Assembly (NCBI GenBank): GCA_050747525.1
Contig: JBOGOC010000107.1
Location: forward strand, 1-64,000
DNA length: 64,000 bases
DNA from: JBOGOC01 sp050747525
Lineage (GTDB): Bacteria > Acidobacteriota > Polarisedimenticolia > JACPZX01 > DASXTC01
Direction of reading: 5' to 3'
Below the pieces are notes generated by a model, which saw only the letters and a list, made by a program, of their open reading frames with translations, searched no databases and was not told where the DNA came from. Each line of letters opens with the position of its first letter. Positions within the stretch are counted from its first letter, which is position 1. The translations under genes were made by a program, and so were the position numbers. Of the stretch, positions 37,895 to 47,400 are shown piece after piece.

Positions 37895-37930
37895 CTAGTT
37901 CTTCGTGAACGGGAAGCGGTTGCTCTGCTC
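37895..37930 (-). pseudogene. Leftover 3' end of an Rhs gene
   Basis: The minus strand encodes SNRFPFTKN-stop, nearly identical to the last residues of the second Rhs protein (SNPFPFTKN-stop at 44473). The first Rhs gene stops earlier, at 37956, and in a different frame. This is the stranded ancestral C-terminus after loss or exchange of the tip. Confidence 0.7.
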
Positions 37931-37955
37931 CCGTTGTCCGCTCGTACCGCGCGAA

Positions 37956-40900
37956 TCATTTGGATCCGCAATACGCGGCCCGCTTCATCTGAATCGCGGC
38001 CGTGGCGTGGGCCCCGAGAAAGTCCAGGTCGGTCTGGTTGTGCTGGTAGAACTCCAGAGTGGGCGCGTCGAGCCCCTGGATGTCGTGGTGCTTCCACGGA
38101 GTCGCCTTGGTGACGGTGTACTCCTTGGGATTGAAGAGGAGCCTCTGCCAGGGGACCGATTTGTCGAGGCCGACTTCCTTCGGGTTGTACTGGACCTTCT
38201 GCCACGGGACCGACTTGTCCAGCCCGACCTCCTTGGGGTTGTACTGGACCTTCTGCCAGGGGACCGACTTGTCGAGGCCGACCTCCTTGGGGTTGAAGTA
38301 GGCCAGCCCCGTCGGATCGGTCGCGTTGATCGGGTTCCCGCCGGCATAGACGTAGGCGTTGCCTCCCGCCGTGGGATCGCCCCATGCGCCGAGAGGATCG
38401 CGCGTGAGGAAGCGCCCCTCGTTCGGGCTGTAGCTGCGGTGCCACGTCCGGTAGAGTCCGCCGCGGTCGGCCGCGGGGATGGATGACCGGCTCCCCGTCT
38501 CCTGGTCGTACCGCATCCCGCCGAACAGCCACGGAATCCCGTGGGCGCTCTCGGCCAGCGGGTTCCCCGCCGCATCGGTGAGCGGGGCGTTGGCCGGGCT
38601 CTCGAAGGTCGGCTTGCCGTAGGGGTCGTAGGTCACCCGCTCCAGCAGGGCAGGAGCGGCCCCGTCCAGGAGTCCCACGGTGCTTCCCAGGGCATCCCCG
38701 ATCAGGTAGACGAAGCCGCCGCCGCTGCTCGTCTTCCAGATGCCGCCGTTCGCCGACCCGACGTAGTAGGTGTGGGCGTGCACGACTTCGTGCGCGATGA
38801 GCCCCGAACTCTCCATCTCGGCGACCTCGGTCCCTCCCCAGTAGCGCGTGAACCGGACGGGGACGCCGGCGCTCAGCACGTACCGTCCATCGCGCCGCCC
38901 GAGGGCGTCGTAGGAGTAGGTCGCCAGCGGCACGCCGGCCATCGTCTCGGTCCGGATGAGCCGGTCCAGCCCGTCGTACACGTAGCGCACGCCGTCCTCG
39001 GTGCGGTTCCCCTCGATGTCGTGCGCCATGTTCACGCCGTCGGGGAGCGAGGTGGAGGCCAGGTCGCCGAAGTCGTCGGGGACGCCGTCGTCCACGCGCG
39101 TGCCGCCGCTCTGCGGGTCGTCGTACTCGTTGTTGTTGTTCGGCGTGTTGAGGTAGCCGACGCCGCGCCGCGTGAACGACGCCCAGTTTCCGGACCCGTC
39201 GAGGCTCCAGGTCTGACTGTCCACGGCGGGTGCCGAGGGAGCATGGTCGATGCCCAGGAATCTCTCCTGGAACCCGACCAGCCGTTCGGCGGAGTCGTAC
39301 TGGTACAGCTCGCCCATCGCCCCCGGGGGGCCGCCCACGGGCGCCGGATGATGCGGCCGGCGCTGCGAGGTGCGGTTGCTGCCGCGGTCGTAGCGGTACT
39401 CGTAGGCGGCCAGCACGGCGTTGGCGGGGTTGAGAAGGCGAAGCTGCGTCAGGCGGCGTGCGCCGTCGAACCCGATGTCGGCGGTCCCGGCGTCGTTCAG
39501 AGCGGTCGTGCGGGCGCCGTTTCGGAGCGACCGCGTGTGCACCCGGGTCATGCCGAAGTACTCGAAGAAGGCCGAGGCGCCTCCGGCTGTGGGATCCTCG
39601 ACGAAGGTGAGACGTCCCGCCGCGTCGTAGGAATACTCGACGACGCGTCCCGACGGATGGACGAGCCCCACCGGGCGATCCTCTCCCAGCCACTGCATGC
39701 TGGATGTCGCGGGCGGAGGGCCGGTGACCGAGCCCGAGCCGCCCGTCTCTTCCAGCCGCCTTCCGAGCGAGTCGTACAGGAAGGTGACCCACGCTTCGTC
39801 GTCGGGGTCGAGGGGCTGGTTGTCGTCCGTGGCCTTCGTGAGGCGCCCCAGGCCGTCGTACTCGTAGGTCTGCTGCGTGGTCCCTTCGCCCGAGGGATTG
39901 GACACCGACACCCCCACGCGCCGCTGGGCCGCGTCGTGCTGGTGAAGCAGCACGACCCCATCGGCGCCGATGGTGTGCTGCAGGTTCCCCTCGCCGTCAT
40001 AGGAATAGACGGTCATGGTGCCGTCGTCCGCCGTCCGCTGGACGAGACGCTCGAGGTTGTCGTAGCTGTAGACGGTGAGGTGGTCGGTGCCGTCCACGGC
40101 GACGGTGGGAAGCGAGTCGTCGCTCCAGTTGAACGTGCTCATCAGCGTCCCCGTGGGATTGGCCGGCGTGGGGACGGGGGGCGGGCTCAGGCTTCCATCG
40201 CCTTGGCCATTGGCCGACAGGATCCGCTCGCGGTGGATCATGCGGCCGAGGCCGTCGTACTGGTAGGTCGTGACGTTGCCGTGGCCGTTCACGGTCACGA
40301 AGAGCCCCGACCCCAGAGCCGAGCGGCGCGGCAGCGTCACCATGAGGGGCCCCTTGGGGTCGGACGTGGCCACGACGGCGCCGAGGCCGTCGTACACACG
40401 CCGTTCGGCATGGCCGACGTTGTCGAAGCCGATCGTGAGCCGTCCGAGCGCGTCGTACATGTAGGTGGTGAAGAACCTCTCGAACGGCGGGCCGGGAAGG
40501 GACGGCAGCTCCGTCTCCACCTCCTCGATCAGGTTCCCCGCCGGATCCCAGGCGGCGTCGAATGTGCTGCCGTCGGGCTGCGTCGTCTTCACCCGATGTC
40601 CCAGGCCGTCGTAGTCGTAGCGGGTGGTGGCCCCCGCGTCGGCGTGATCGAAAGTGAGGCGCGAGAGCTTGTCGTACTCGATCACACGGTTGACCGACCC
40701 GTCTCCGGGGTCGAGCGGCCCCTCCAGGATGACCGGCGGCCTCACCGGCAGCGAGCCGGCCGGCACGAAGAGATGGCGATCCAGACGTATGAGGCGATCC
40801 CTCTCGTCATAGAAATAGAGCGCGTCCTGCAGGTCCACGTTGGTGGCCCCCGACCGGTCGAGAGGCGTGGGCCCGCCCACGGGGCCGCGCTCCAGCAGCC

Positions 40901-43900
40901 TCACCACGTTGCCGGCCGGATCGTGGAACAGCTCGGACGTGCTCCCGACCTGATCGACCGAGCGCACCAGACGGTCGAACCCGTCGTAGAAGCCGTCGAT
41001 CAGGCCCCCCCGCCCGTCGATGAAGCCGACCGGATTGGCGTTGCCGTCGTACCGGTAGTGCCGGACCACGGGAAGGCCGCCGCGCGGCCCAAGCGAGCCG
41101 ATCATGCTGATCAGAGGCAGGTCGCGCTCGTCCCAGAGCATCTCGTTCACCACTCCCTCGGGCGTGACCTCGGAGACGGGGTTCTCGTTGGCGTCGTAGG
41201 CGTAGTGGTACTCGACCTCCAGTCCCGTGGCTATCTCGCGGATGTCGGCCGTCCGGTTGTCCAGCAGGTCGTACTCGAATCTGCGGTCCACCCAGGGCCC
41301 GGCGCCGCGCGTCGCTCCGACGTCCTCGCGCTCGACGTGCACGAGGTTGTCGTTCGCGTCGTACGCGTAGCGCGTGCGGAACATGAGGGGTGTCAGCCCG
41401 GGCTCGCCATACAGGGTGTCCGGGAAAGTGGCCCATCCCAGGCGCGTCTCCACCACCTGATCGAGCTGGTTCCAGATCCATTCGGTGGCCACGCCCCGCG
41501 GGTCGATCCTCCGCTTGATGTTGCCGCGCGAGTCGTACGTCAGGGTCACCCTCGCGACAACGGGGGGCGGGTTGGTGCCGTTGTTGCGGCCCGGGTCCGC
41601 AAACGAATCCCAGAGGAAGACGTGCGGGTACCCGCCCTCCGACGACGAGAGGGTGCGTCCGTCGGCCGGCGGCGGCGTGAGGATGCCGTCGCCGTCGGGG
41701 TCGGTCTCCGGGTGGTAGGTGACGGTGTGGCGGTTCTTCTCGGGATCGACGGTCGCGATGAGCTGGCCGTGGTCGTTGTGCTGGTAGAGGGTCTGGCTCT
41801 CCTGGATCGTGTCCCCCTCGATGAGGGCCTGCCTGGACGATGGATCCAGGGCCACGGACGGGTGATCGACACGGACGCACTTGCCGCGGATCTGATCCGT
41901 CCGTCCGTCACCGTTGAGATCCCCCACGGCGAGCGGGACGCCGGTCAGGTTGATGCGGTAGCGCGCCGCCAGCGCGAAAAGCCCGGTGGCGGACGGATCG
42001 CCCTCCTGGTAGTCGTGGCCGAGCAGGACGAGGTGCCCCCGGGGAGTCAGCAGGCTCCGGATCTGGTTGCGCAGCGGCTCGTAGCCGAGCTCCCAGACGA
42101 TGTCGGGCGCGGCGCCTCCGTGGCCGTTGCCGCGGGCGGCGTCGGCGACCAGGCGCACCTGCACCATGTTGCCGCGCTGGTAGAGGTCGGCCGCCGAGTC
42201 CCAGAGAAACACGTGGCGGTTTCCTTCCGGAAGGGTTGTCTCCAGGATCTCCCCCGCCGCGTTATACACATGGCGTGTCACGTAGTCGGGCTCGCCCGGC
42301 CGCAGCTCGCGATTGGTCATCTCGGTGATGGAGAGAGGATGGCCGTCCGCGTTGTGAACCCACTGCTCGATGTTGTTGTTGCCGTCGATGATGGTCGTCC
42401 GGCGCCGCTCGATATCCGGGTCGCCGGGGTCGGCGCCCGGGTTGAGGTCCTCGTAGACGTAGGTGATCGTGCCGCCCACCGGCGGCCTCGCGGCCGGGTT
42501 CCCCACGACCTGCGTCACCACGCGGTCGAAATCCGGCAGCGCCGGGTTGGTGCCGTAGTCGAACTGCACGGCGGGGACGCCGGACGCGCCCTCCTCCGGG
42601 GTCCTGATGGAGATCAGGTTGTGATTCAGCCTCGGGCTGGAGAACCCGCTGGAGTAGGCGTAGTGAGTGGTCTTGCCCGCCGTGAAGTCGTTGCCGTTCG
42701 GCGTCCCCGTGACCAGCGGGGACCTCACGGCCACCCGGTTCCCCGCGGCATCGTACGTGGTGATGGTCTCGCGCCCGTCGAAGTCCACTTCGCGGACGAT
42801 GCGCCCGTTGCCGTCGTATTCCAGCGTGCTCGACCGGCCGAGCTGGTCCACGATGGTGGCGAGCAGCCCCTGGTGATCGTAGAGAAACGACATCCTCCTG
42901 CCGTCGGGACTCTCGGCGGCGGTCACGGAACCCTCGCGGTTGCTGCCGTCGAAGCCGTGATAGCGGCGCAGGTAGCCGTCCGGGAACCGCAGCACGAACG
43001 AGCCGTCGGGCTCCTGGAAGAGCCGCGCGTGCAGCTCGGCGCTCTCCCACTGGCCGGGAAGGACAGCCGGATCGAAGAGGGACGCGCCACCCTGGCCATT
43101 GAACCAGCCCACCTTGGGCCCCGCGTTCCTGAGCCGGTCGTTGGCCCTGTGCTCCCATCCCTGGCCCGACGGTCCGTCGTAGCCGAGCCCGCTGCTGTAG
43201 TACTTGTGCCGGACTCCCACGACGTAGTACTTGCCGGCGAAGCGATCATCCGTGCCATGAAGGCCGGCCGTCTTCTTGGGAGAAGCAGTCGTCGCGCCGA
43301 TGGAGGGCTTCCTGATGGGAAATCCGAGCTCCCCCATGGTCCCGCCAGCCATGGCGGGCGGCGGCAGCTCCCCGAGGCCGATGTTGATGTCTTCGGTCCC
43401 GCCCTTTTCGCCGGACCGCATCTCCCCGATGCCGATGTTGATGTCTATGGTCCCGCCGGCCGATTCCTGCAGCTCCCCGAGGCCGATCGTCAGGTCTTCC
43501 GTCCCGCCAGCCGATTCCTGCAGCTCCCCGACGCCGATGTTGATGTCTTCGGTCCCGCCCTTTTCGCCGGACCGCATCTCCCCGATGCCGATGTTGATGT
43601 CTTGGGTCCCGCCGGCGGATTCCTGCAGCTCGCCGATGCCGATGTTCATGTCTTCGGTCCCGCCCGCGCCGGGCAACGACTTGGGAGAGATGGTCATCCG
43701 GCCAATGGATGGCTTGCGGGGCGCTTCCTGCGGCCCGGTCTCCTCGACCCTCACGTCGCCGCTGTGCAGAAGGACGTGCGTCAAGCCGTGCGGACCGCCC
43801 CAGGTGAGCCGGGCGGCGTTGCGCGCCGGCTCGGCGTTGCCCAGCCCGTCGACGGAGGGGTCGATGACGAAGGCGAAGTTGCGCCGGTTCGGCTTGCAGG

Positions 43901-44249
43901 GGACATTGGGGAACGACTCGACTCCAGAGCTGGAGAAGCCGACGGGCCCCGGTCCCGACTCGTCGAACGCCCCTACCAGGAAGAAGTACCCCTGACCCAC
44001 CGGCGGATTGGCCGGCACGCCGGCGTCCGTCCCCACGACCGATCCGAGCAGGCACGCACCGTGGTTGCCGATCCCCAGCAACGAGAGATCTCCCCTGTAG
44101 ACGTGGTACCCCGCGGCCCCCGCCACGCCGGTCCAGGTGAGCTGGCCCGCGGCCGGAAGGTTCAGGCTCGGGACTTCGGGTGGGGCGGCGAAAACGGCGA
44201 GCGGGACCAGGCTGAGCAGCAACGCCAGACGCGTCGTTCGGATGAGCAT
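37956..44249 (-). CDS. Secreted Rhs/YD-repeat protein 1, 2,097 aa
   Basis: A signal peptide (LALLLSLVPLAVFAAPP) is followed by an FN3-like domain (LTWTGVAGAAGYHVYRGDLS), a six-unit peptide repeat (43341-43658), a long YD/Rhs repeat shell with very many YDxxG segments, and the Rhs-associated core (YSPNEGRFLTRDPLGAWGDP...DPTGL). In this family the core self-cleaves after DPxGL. The tip is then about 90 residues built from three copies of an 18-residue unit and ends CGSK. There is no PAAR or VgrG part, and no immunity-like gene behind it, so it looks like a Sec-exported surface protein of WapA type, not a T6SS effector. An HEVVH motif lies before the core. Confidence 0.9.
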   Translation of the reverse strand: MLIRTTRLALLLSLVPLAVFAAPPEVPSLNLPAAGQLTWTGVAGAAGYHVYRGDLSLLGIGNHGACLLGSVVGTDAGVPANPPVGQGYFFLVGAFDESGPGPVGFSSSGVESFPNVPCKPNRRNFAFVIDPSVDGLGNAEPARNAARLTWGGPHGLTHVLLHSGDVRVEETGPQEAPRKPSIGRMTISPKSLPGAGGTEDMNIGIGELQESAGGTQDINIGIGEMRSGEKGGTEDINIGVGELQESAGGTEDLTIGLGELQESAGGTIDINIGIGEMRSGEKGGTEDINIGLGELPPPAMAGGTMGELGFPIRKPSIGATTASPKKTAGLHGTDDRFAGKYYVVGVRHKYYSSGLGYDGPSGQGWEHRANDRLRNAGPKVGWFNGQGGASLFDPAVLPGQWESAELHARLFQEPDGSFVLRFPDGYLRRYHGFDGSNREGSVTAAESPDGRRMSFLYDHQGLLATIVDQLGRSSTLEYDGNGRIVREVDFDGRETITTYDAAGNRVAVRSPLVTGTPNGNDFTAGKTTHYAYSSGFSSPRLNHNLISIRTPEEGASGVPAVQFDYGTNPALPDFDRVVTQVVGNPAARPPVGGTITYVYEDLNPGADPGDPDIERRRTTIIDGNNNIEQWVHNADGHPLSITEMTNRELRPGEPDYVTRHVYNAAGEILETTLPEGNRHVFLWDSAADLYQRGNMVQVRLVADAARGNGHGGAAPDIVWELGYEPLRNQIRSLLTPRGHLVLLGHDYQEGDPSATGLFALAARYRINLTGVPLAVGDLNGDGRTDQIRGKCVRVDHPSVALDPSSRQALIEGDTIQESQTLYQHNDHGQLIATVDPEKNRHTVTYHPETDPDGDGILTPPPADGRTLSSSEGGYPHVFLWDSFADPGRNNGTNPPPVVARVTLTYDSRGNIKRRIDPRGVATEWIWNQLDQVVETRLGWATFPDTLYGEPGLTPLMFRTRYAYDANDNLVHVEREDVGATRGAGPWVDRRFEYDLLDNRTADIREIATGLEVEYHYAYDANENPVSEVTPEGVVNEMLWDERDLPLISMIGSLGPRGGLPVVRHYRYDGNANPVGFIDGRGGLIDGFYDGFDRLVRSVDQVGSTSELFHDPAGNVVRLLERGPVGGPTPLDRSGATNVDLQDALYFYDERDRLIRLDRHLFVPAGSLPVRPPVILEGPLDPGDGSVNRVIEYDKLSRLTFDHADAGATTRYDYDGLGHRVKTTQPDGSTFDAAWDPAGNLIEEVETELPSLPGPPFERFFTTYMYDALGRLTIGFDNVGHAERRVYDGLGAVVATSDPKGPLMVTLPRRSALGSGLFVTVNGHGNVTTYQYDGLGRMIHRERILSANGQGDGSLSPPPVPTPANPTGTLMSTFNWSDDSLPTVAVDGTDHLTVYSYDNLERLVQRTADDGTMTVYSYDGEGNLQHTIGADGVVLLHQHDAAQRRVGVSVSNPSGEGTTQQTYEYDGLGRLTKATDDNQPLDPDDEAWVTFLYDSLGRRLEETGGSGSVTGPPPATSSMQWLGEDRPVGLVHPSGRVVEYSYDAAGRLTFVEDPTAGGASAFFEYFGMTRVHTRSLRNGARTTALNDAGTADIGFDGARRLTQLRLLNPANAVLAAYEYRYDRGSNRTSQRRPHHPAPVGGPPGAMGELYQYDSAERLVGFQERFLGIDHAPSAPAVDSQTWSLDGSGNWASFTRRGVGYLNTPNNNNEYDDPQSGGTRVDDGVPDDFGDLASTSLPDGVNMAHDIEGNRTEDGVRYVYDGLDRLIRTETMAGVPLATYSYDALGRRDGRYVLSAGVPVRFTRYWGGTEVAEMESSGLIAHEVVHAHTYYVGSANGGIWKTSSGGGFVYLIGDALGSTVGLLDGAAPALLERVTYDPYGKPTFESPANAPLTDAAGNPLAESAHGIPWLFGGMRYDQETGSRSSIPAADRGGLYRTWHRSYSPNEGRFLTRDPLGAWGDPTAGGNAYVYAGGNPINATDPTGLAYFNPKEVGLDKSVPWQKVQYNPKEVGLDKSVPWQKVQYNPKEVGLDKSVPWQRLLFNPKEYTVTKATPWKHHDIQGLDAPTLEFYQHNQTDLDFLGAHATAAIQMKRAAYCGSK
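38133..38294 (-). repeat. Three 54-bp repeats in the tip of Rhs protein 1
   Basis: Each unit encodes NPKEVGLDKSVPWQK plus three linker residues. The DNA copies differ at only a few positions, so the expansion is recent. Rhs protein 2 has a single copy of the unit. Confidence 0.9.
43341..43658 (-). repeat. Six 51-57-bp repeats in the N-terminal part of Rhs protein 1
   Basis: Six units of the form GGT(E/Q/I)D(I/M/L)(N/T)IG(I/V/L)GE alternate two endings (LQESA and MRSGEK) in the order A-B-A-A-B-C. The tract is bracketed by direct repeats encoding RKPSIGxxTxSPK (43676-43720 and 43271-43316). Rhs protein 2 has no such tract. Confidence 0.9.
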
Positions 44250-44323
44250 GACGGCCTCTCTCCTCCCACGGACAGGGGTCGACTCGGGAACATGCAGGGG
44301 GTTAATGGACCGGTGGCCCGCCT

Positions 44324-44352
44324 TTCATACCGGGATCGTCCGCATTTATCAA
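44324..44352 (-). promoter_or_regulatory. Promoter of Rhs protein 1 gene
   Basis: On the minus strand TTGATA and TATGAA are exactly 17 bases apart, with the spacer ending GATCCCGG as in the Rhs protein 2 promoter. The leader is about 75 bases and carries GGAGGAGAG before the start. Confidence 0.8.
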
Positions 44353-44472
44353 GAGATTTCGCGCTATGACGGCGCTTCCATGCCGCCACCATGCCTGGAG
44401 AGGCGAGAAGATGACGAGACGTCCGGGGATCGTGCTCCGCTGCCATCGCGCGGGCAGGCCGCTCGGAGCCCG

Positions 44473-47400
44473 CTAATTCTTCGTGAACGGGAACGGGTTG
44501 CTCATCTGCCCGAAGTATTCCACCCTCACGTCGCCCGGCCCGCTGTAGGCCGCCGGCGGCACGATGGTAAACCCCACGCTGATCGAGCCGATGAGCGGGA
44601 GGTTCCGAACCGAGAAGTTGAAGAGGCTCACGGACGGGACCGAATTGATGTAGGGGATGGTTCCGGCGCCGAAGTTGGTGCCGCCTGTTCCCACCGGCAT
44701 GAACGAAGGACCCGAGCTCGGGAGCAGAATGAAGATCCGGGGGGGGCCGTTAAAAGTCGTCCCGGTGCCCGTCCCGGTGCCCGTTCCGGAGCCTGTGCCT
44801 CCCGCGATCCCCTGCTTCTTCTCCGGATCCCATCCCCGCACGATCACCCTGGGCACCTGATTCGCCGTGGACATGCGGGGCGAGAACTTGTAGACCGTCC
44901 CGAACCACCCATGGCCCAGCCGCGCGGCGCGGACTCTGATGAACTCGAGGTCGGTCTGGTTGTGCTGGTACACGTGGTCGTGCTTGATCACGGGGCCGCC
45001 GCCGGCGGCCGCGCGTATCATGGACCCGCCGAAGGAGGGCTTGGAGCCCTTGCTGCGTTCCAGCCACTGGATGTCATGGTGCTTCCAGGGCGTGGCCTTG
45101 GTGATGGTGTACTCCTTCGGATTGAAGTAGGCGCTCTTCTTCTGCCAGGGGACCGACTTGTCGAGGCCGACCTCCTTGGGGTTGAAGTAGGCGAGGCCGC
45201 TCGGGTCGGTGAAGTTGATCGGGTTGCCTCCGGCGTAGGCGTAGGCGTTGCCGCCCGAGCCGGGATCCCCCCACGCGCCCAGCGGGTCGCGCGTCAGGAA
45301 GCGTCCTTCGTTGGGGCTGTAGGCGCGGTGCAGGGTGTGGTAGAGGCCTCCCCGATCGGCCGCGGGGATGCGTGAGCGGCTCCCCGTCTCCGGCTCGTAG
45401 CGCAGGCCCGCGAACAGCCAGGGGTTCCCCGCGGGGCTCTGGGCCACGGGATCGCCAACCGCATTGGTGAGCGGAACGTTGGACGGGCTCTCGAAGGTCG
45501 GCTTCCCGTACGGGTCGTAGGTGACGCGCTCCAGCAGGGCCGGCGCGGCGCCGTCGAGCAGCCCCACGGTGCTCCCGAGAGCGTCCATCAGCAGATAGTT
45601 CAGGCCTCCGCCCGCCACCGACTTCCACTTCCCGTCGATACCGGTGCGGCCGCCGCGCTGCTGAACGGTGTGCACCAGCTCGTGGCCGAGCAGGGCCGGG
45701 CCTTCGCGCGTGGCGATCCCGGTATCCCCCCAGTGGCCGAATGACTCCTCGACCGGCAGTCCGGTGATGAGACGCTGCCGTCTGTGCAGCCGCCCCAGGC
45801 CGTCGTAGCCGTAGGCCGCCAGCAAGGTCCCGTCCATGCGCTCCGCCCTCGTCAGGCGGTCCAGGTTGTCGTACACGTAGCGCACGCCGTCCTCGAGGCG
45901 GTTGCCGTTGATGTCGTGAGCCATGTTCACGCCGTCGGGGACCGACGTGGACGCCGGGTCCGCGAAATCGTCCGGCACGCCGTCGTCCACGCGCGTGCCG
46001 CCGCTCTGCGGCTCGTCGTACTCGTTGTTGTTGTTGGGCGTGTTGAGGTACGACACGCCGCGCTTCGTGAACGACGCCCAGTTCCCCGGGGCGTCGAGGG
46101 CCCACGTCTGGCTGTCCAGCGCCGGGCCCGACGGCAGGTGATCGAGAGTGAGGAACCTCTTCTGGAAACCGACCAGCCGGTCGGCCGAGTCGTACAGATA
46201 CAGCTCGCCCATCGCCCCCTGGCCGGGGGGCGGCACCGGATGGTGAGGGCGGCGCTGCGACGTGCGGTTGCCGCCGCGATCGTAGCGGTACTCGTAGGCC
46301 GCAAGCTGCGCGCCGTTCGGGTCGAAGTGGTTCATCAGGATCAGACGGCGCGCTCCGTCGAAGCCGATGTCGGCGGTCCCCGCGGCGTTCAGCACGGTCG
46401 TGCGCGCGCCGTTTCCGAGCCACTGCGTGTGCACGCGCGACATGCCGAAGTACTGGAGCGCGGATGAGCCGCCTCCGGCTGACGGATCCGCAACGAACGC
46501 CAGTCGGCCGGCCGTGTCGTACTCGTAGGTGATGGCGCGCCCGGACGGATAGACCAGCCCGATGGGGCGGTCCTCGCCCAGCCACTGCATGCTGGAGGTC
46601 ATCGATCCGCCGCCCCCCCCGCCGCCGCCGGACGTCTCCTCCACCTGTCGGCTCAGCGAGTCGTGCAGGAAGGTCACGGTCGAGTCGTCGTTGGGATCGG
46701 CCGCCTGGTTGTTGTCCGTCGCGCGGGTGAGCCGGGACAGGCCGTCGTACTCGAACTCCTGCGTCTGCGGCTGGAGGGTGGGCGACGACGCCACCACGGT
46801 CACCAGCAGCATGGCAGGATTGTGCGTCTGAATGATGGTCGTCCCGCCGGGCTTGATGATCTTCCACGCGTTCCCTTCGCCGTCGTGGTCCATGGTGGTG
46901 TGCGTCCCGTCATCCGCCTGCTGCAGGACGAGGCGCCCCGCGTTGTCGTACTGGTAGCTGGTGGTGTGCCCGTTTCCGTCATGGGCTGCGGACAGCAGCG
47001 AGTCGGGGCTCCAGTCGAACGTGTTCAGGATGATCCCGGCGGGGTTGGCCGGCGTCGGCACAGGGGCCGGCGACGGCGTCCCGTCCCCCTGGCCGCCGGC
47101 GCTCAGGACCTGCTCGCGGTGCACCCACTGAAGCTGCCCATCGGCTCTGTACCGGGTCACGTTGCCGTGGCCGTTGACCTGGACGGACAGCCCGGCGCCC
47201 AGCGCAGAACGGCGCGGCAGGGTGGGCCCCGGGGGGCCCTTGGGATCCGAGGTGAAGACCAGTGCGCCCAGACTGTTGTACCCGCGTCGCTCCGCATGCC
47301 CGATGCCGTCGAAGGTGATGGTGCTGCGGCCCAGCGCATCGTGCATGTGGGTGGTGAAGAACCTCTCGAAGAGGAGGCCGGGCGAGGACGGAAGCTCCGT

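Noticed and set aside
43276..43995. Plus-strand Pro/Met/Ser-rich repeat protein opposite the Rhs 1 repeat tract
   Set aside because: The regular look comes only from the repeats read on the wrong strand; there is no ribosome site or leader.
37167..44249. VapBC as immunity or partner of the Rhs pair
   Set aside because: It is on the opposite strand, has its own operator and is a complete toxin-antitoxin unit; adjacency alone does not show a link.
38541..44369. A plus-strand open frame of 1,942 codons opposite Rhs protein 1, and a similar one of 1,198 codons opposite Rhs protein 2 (46663-50259)
   Set aside because: They mirror the GC-rich third positions of the YD-repeat genes, start without ribosome sites, and their products are Val/His/Arg/Gly-rich with no domain; the minus-strand genes have signal peptides and clear Rhs motifs.
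44762..44805. GT-dipeptide run in the Rhs 2 tip as a phase-variable microsatellite
   Set aside because: The unit is six bases, so slippage keeps the frame; it may change length but not switch expression.
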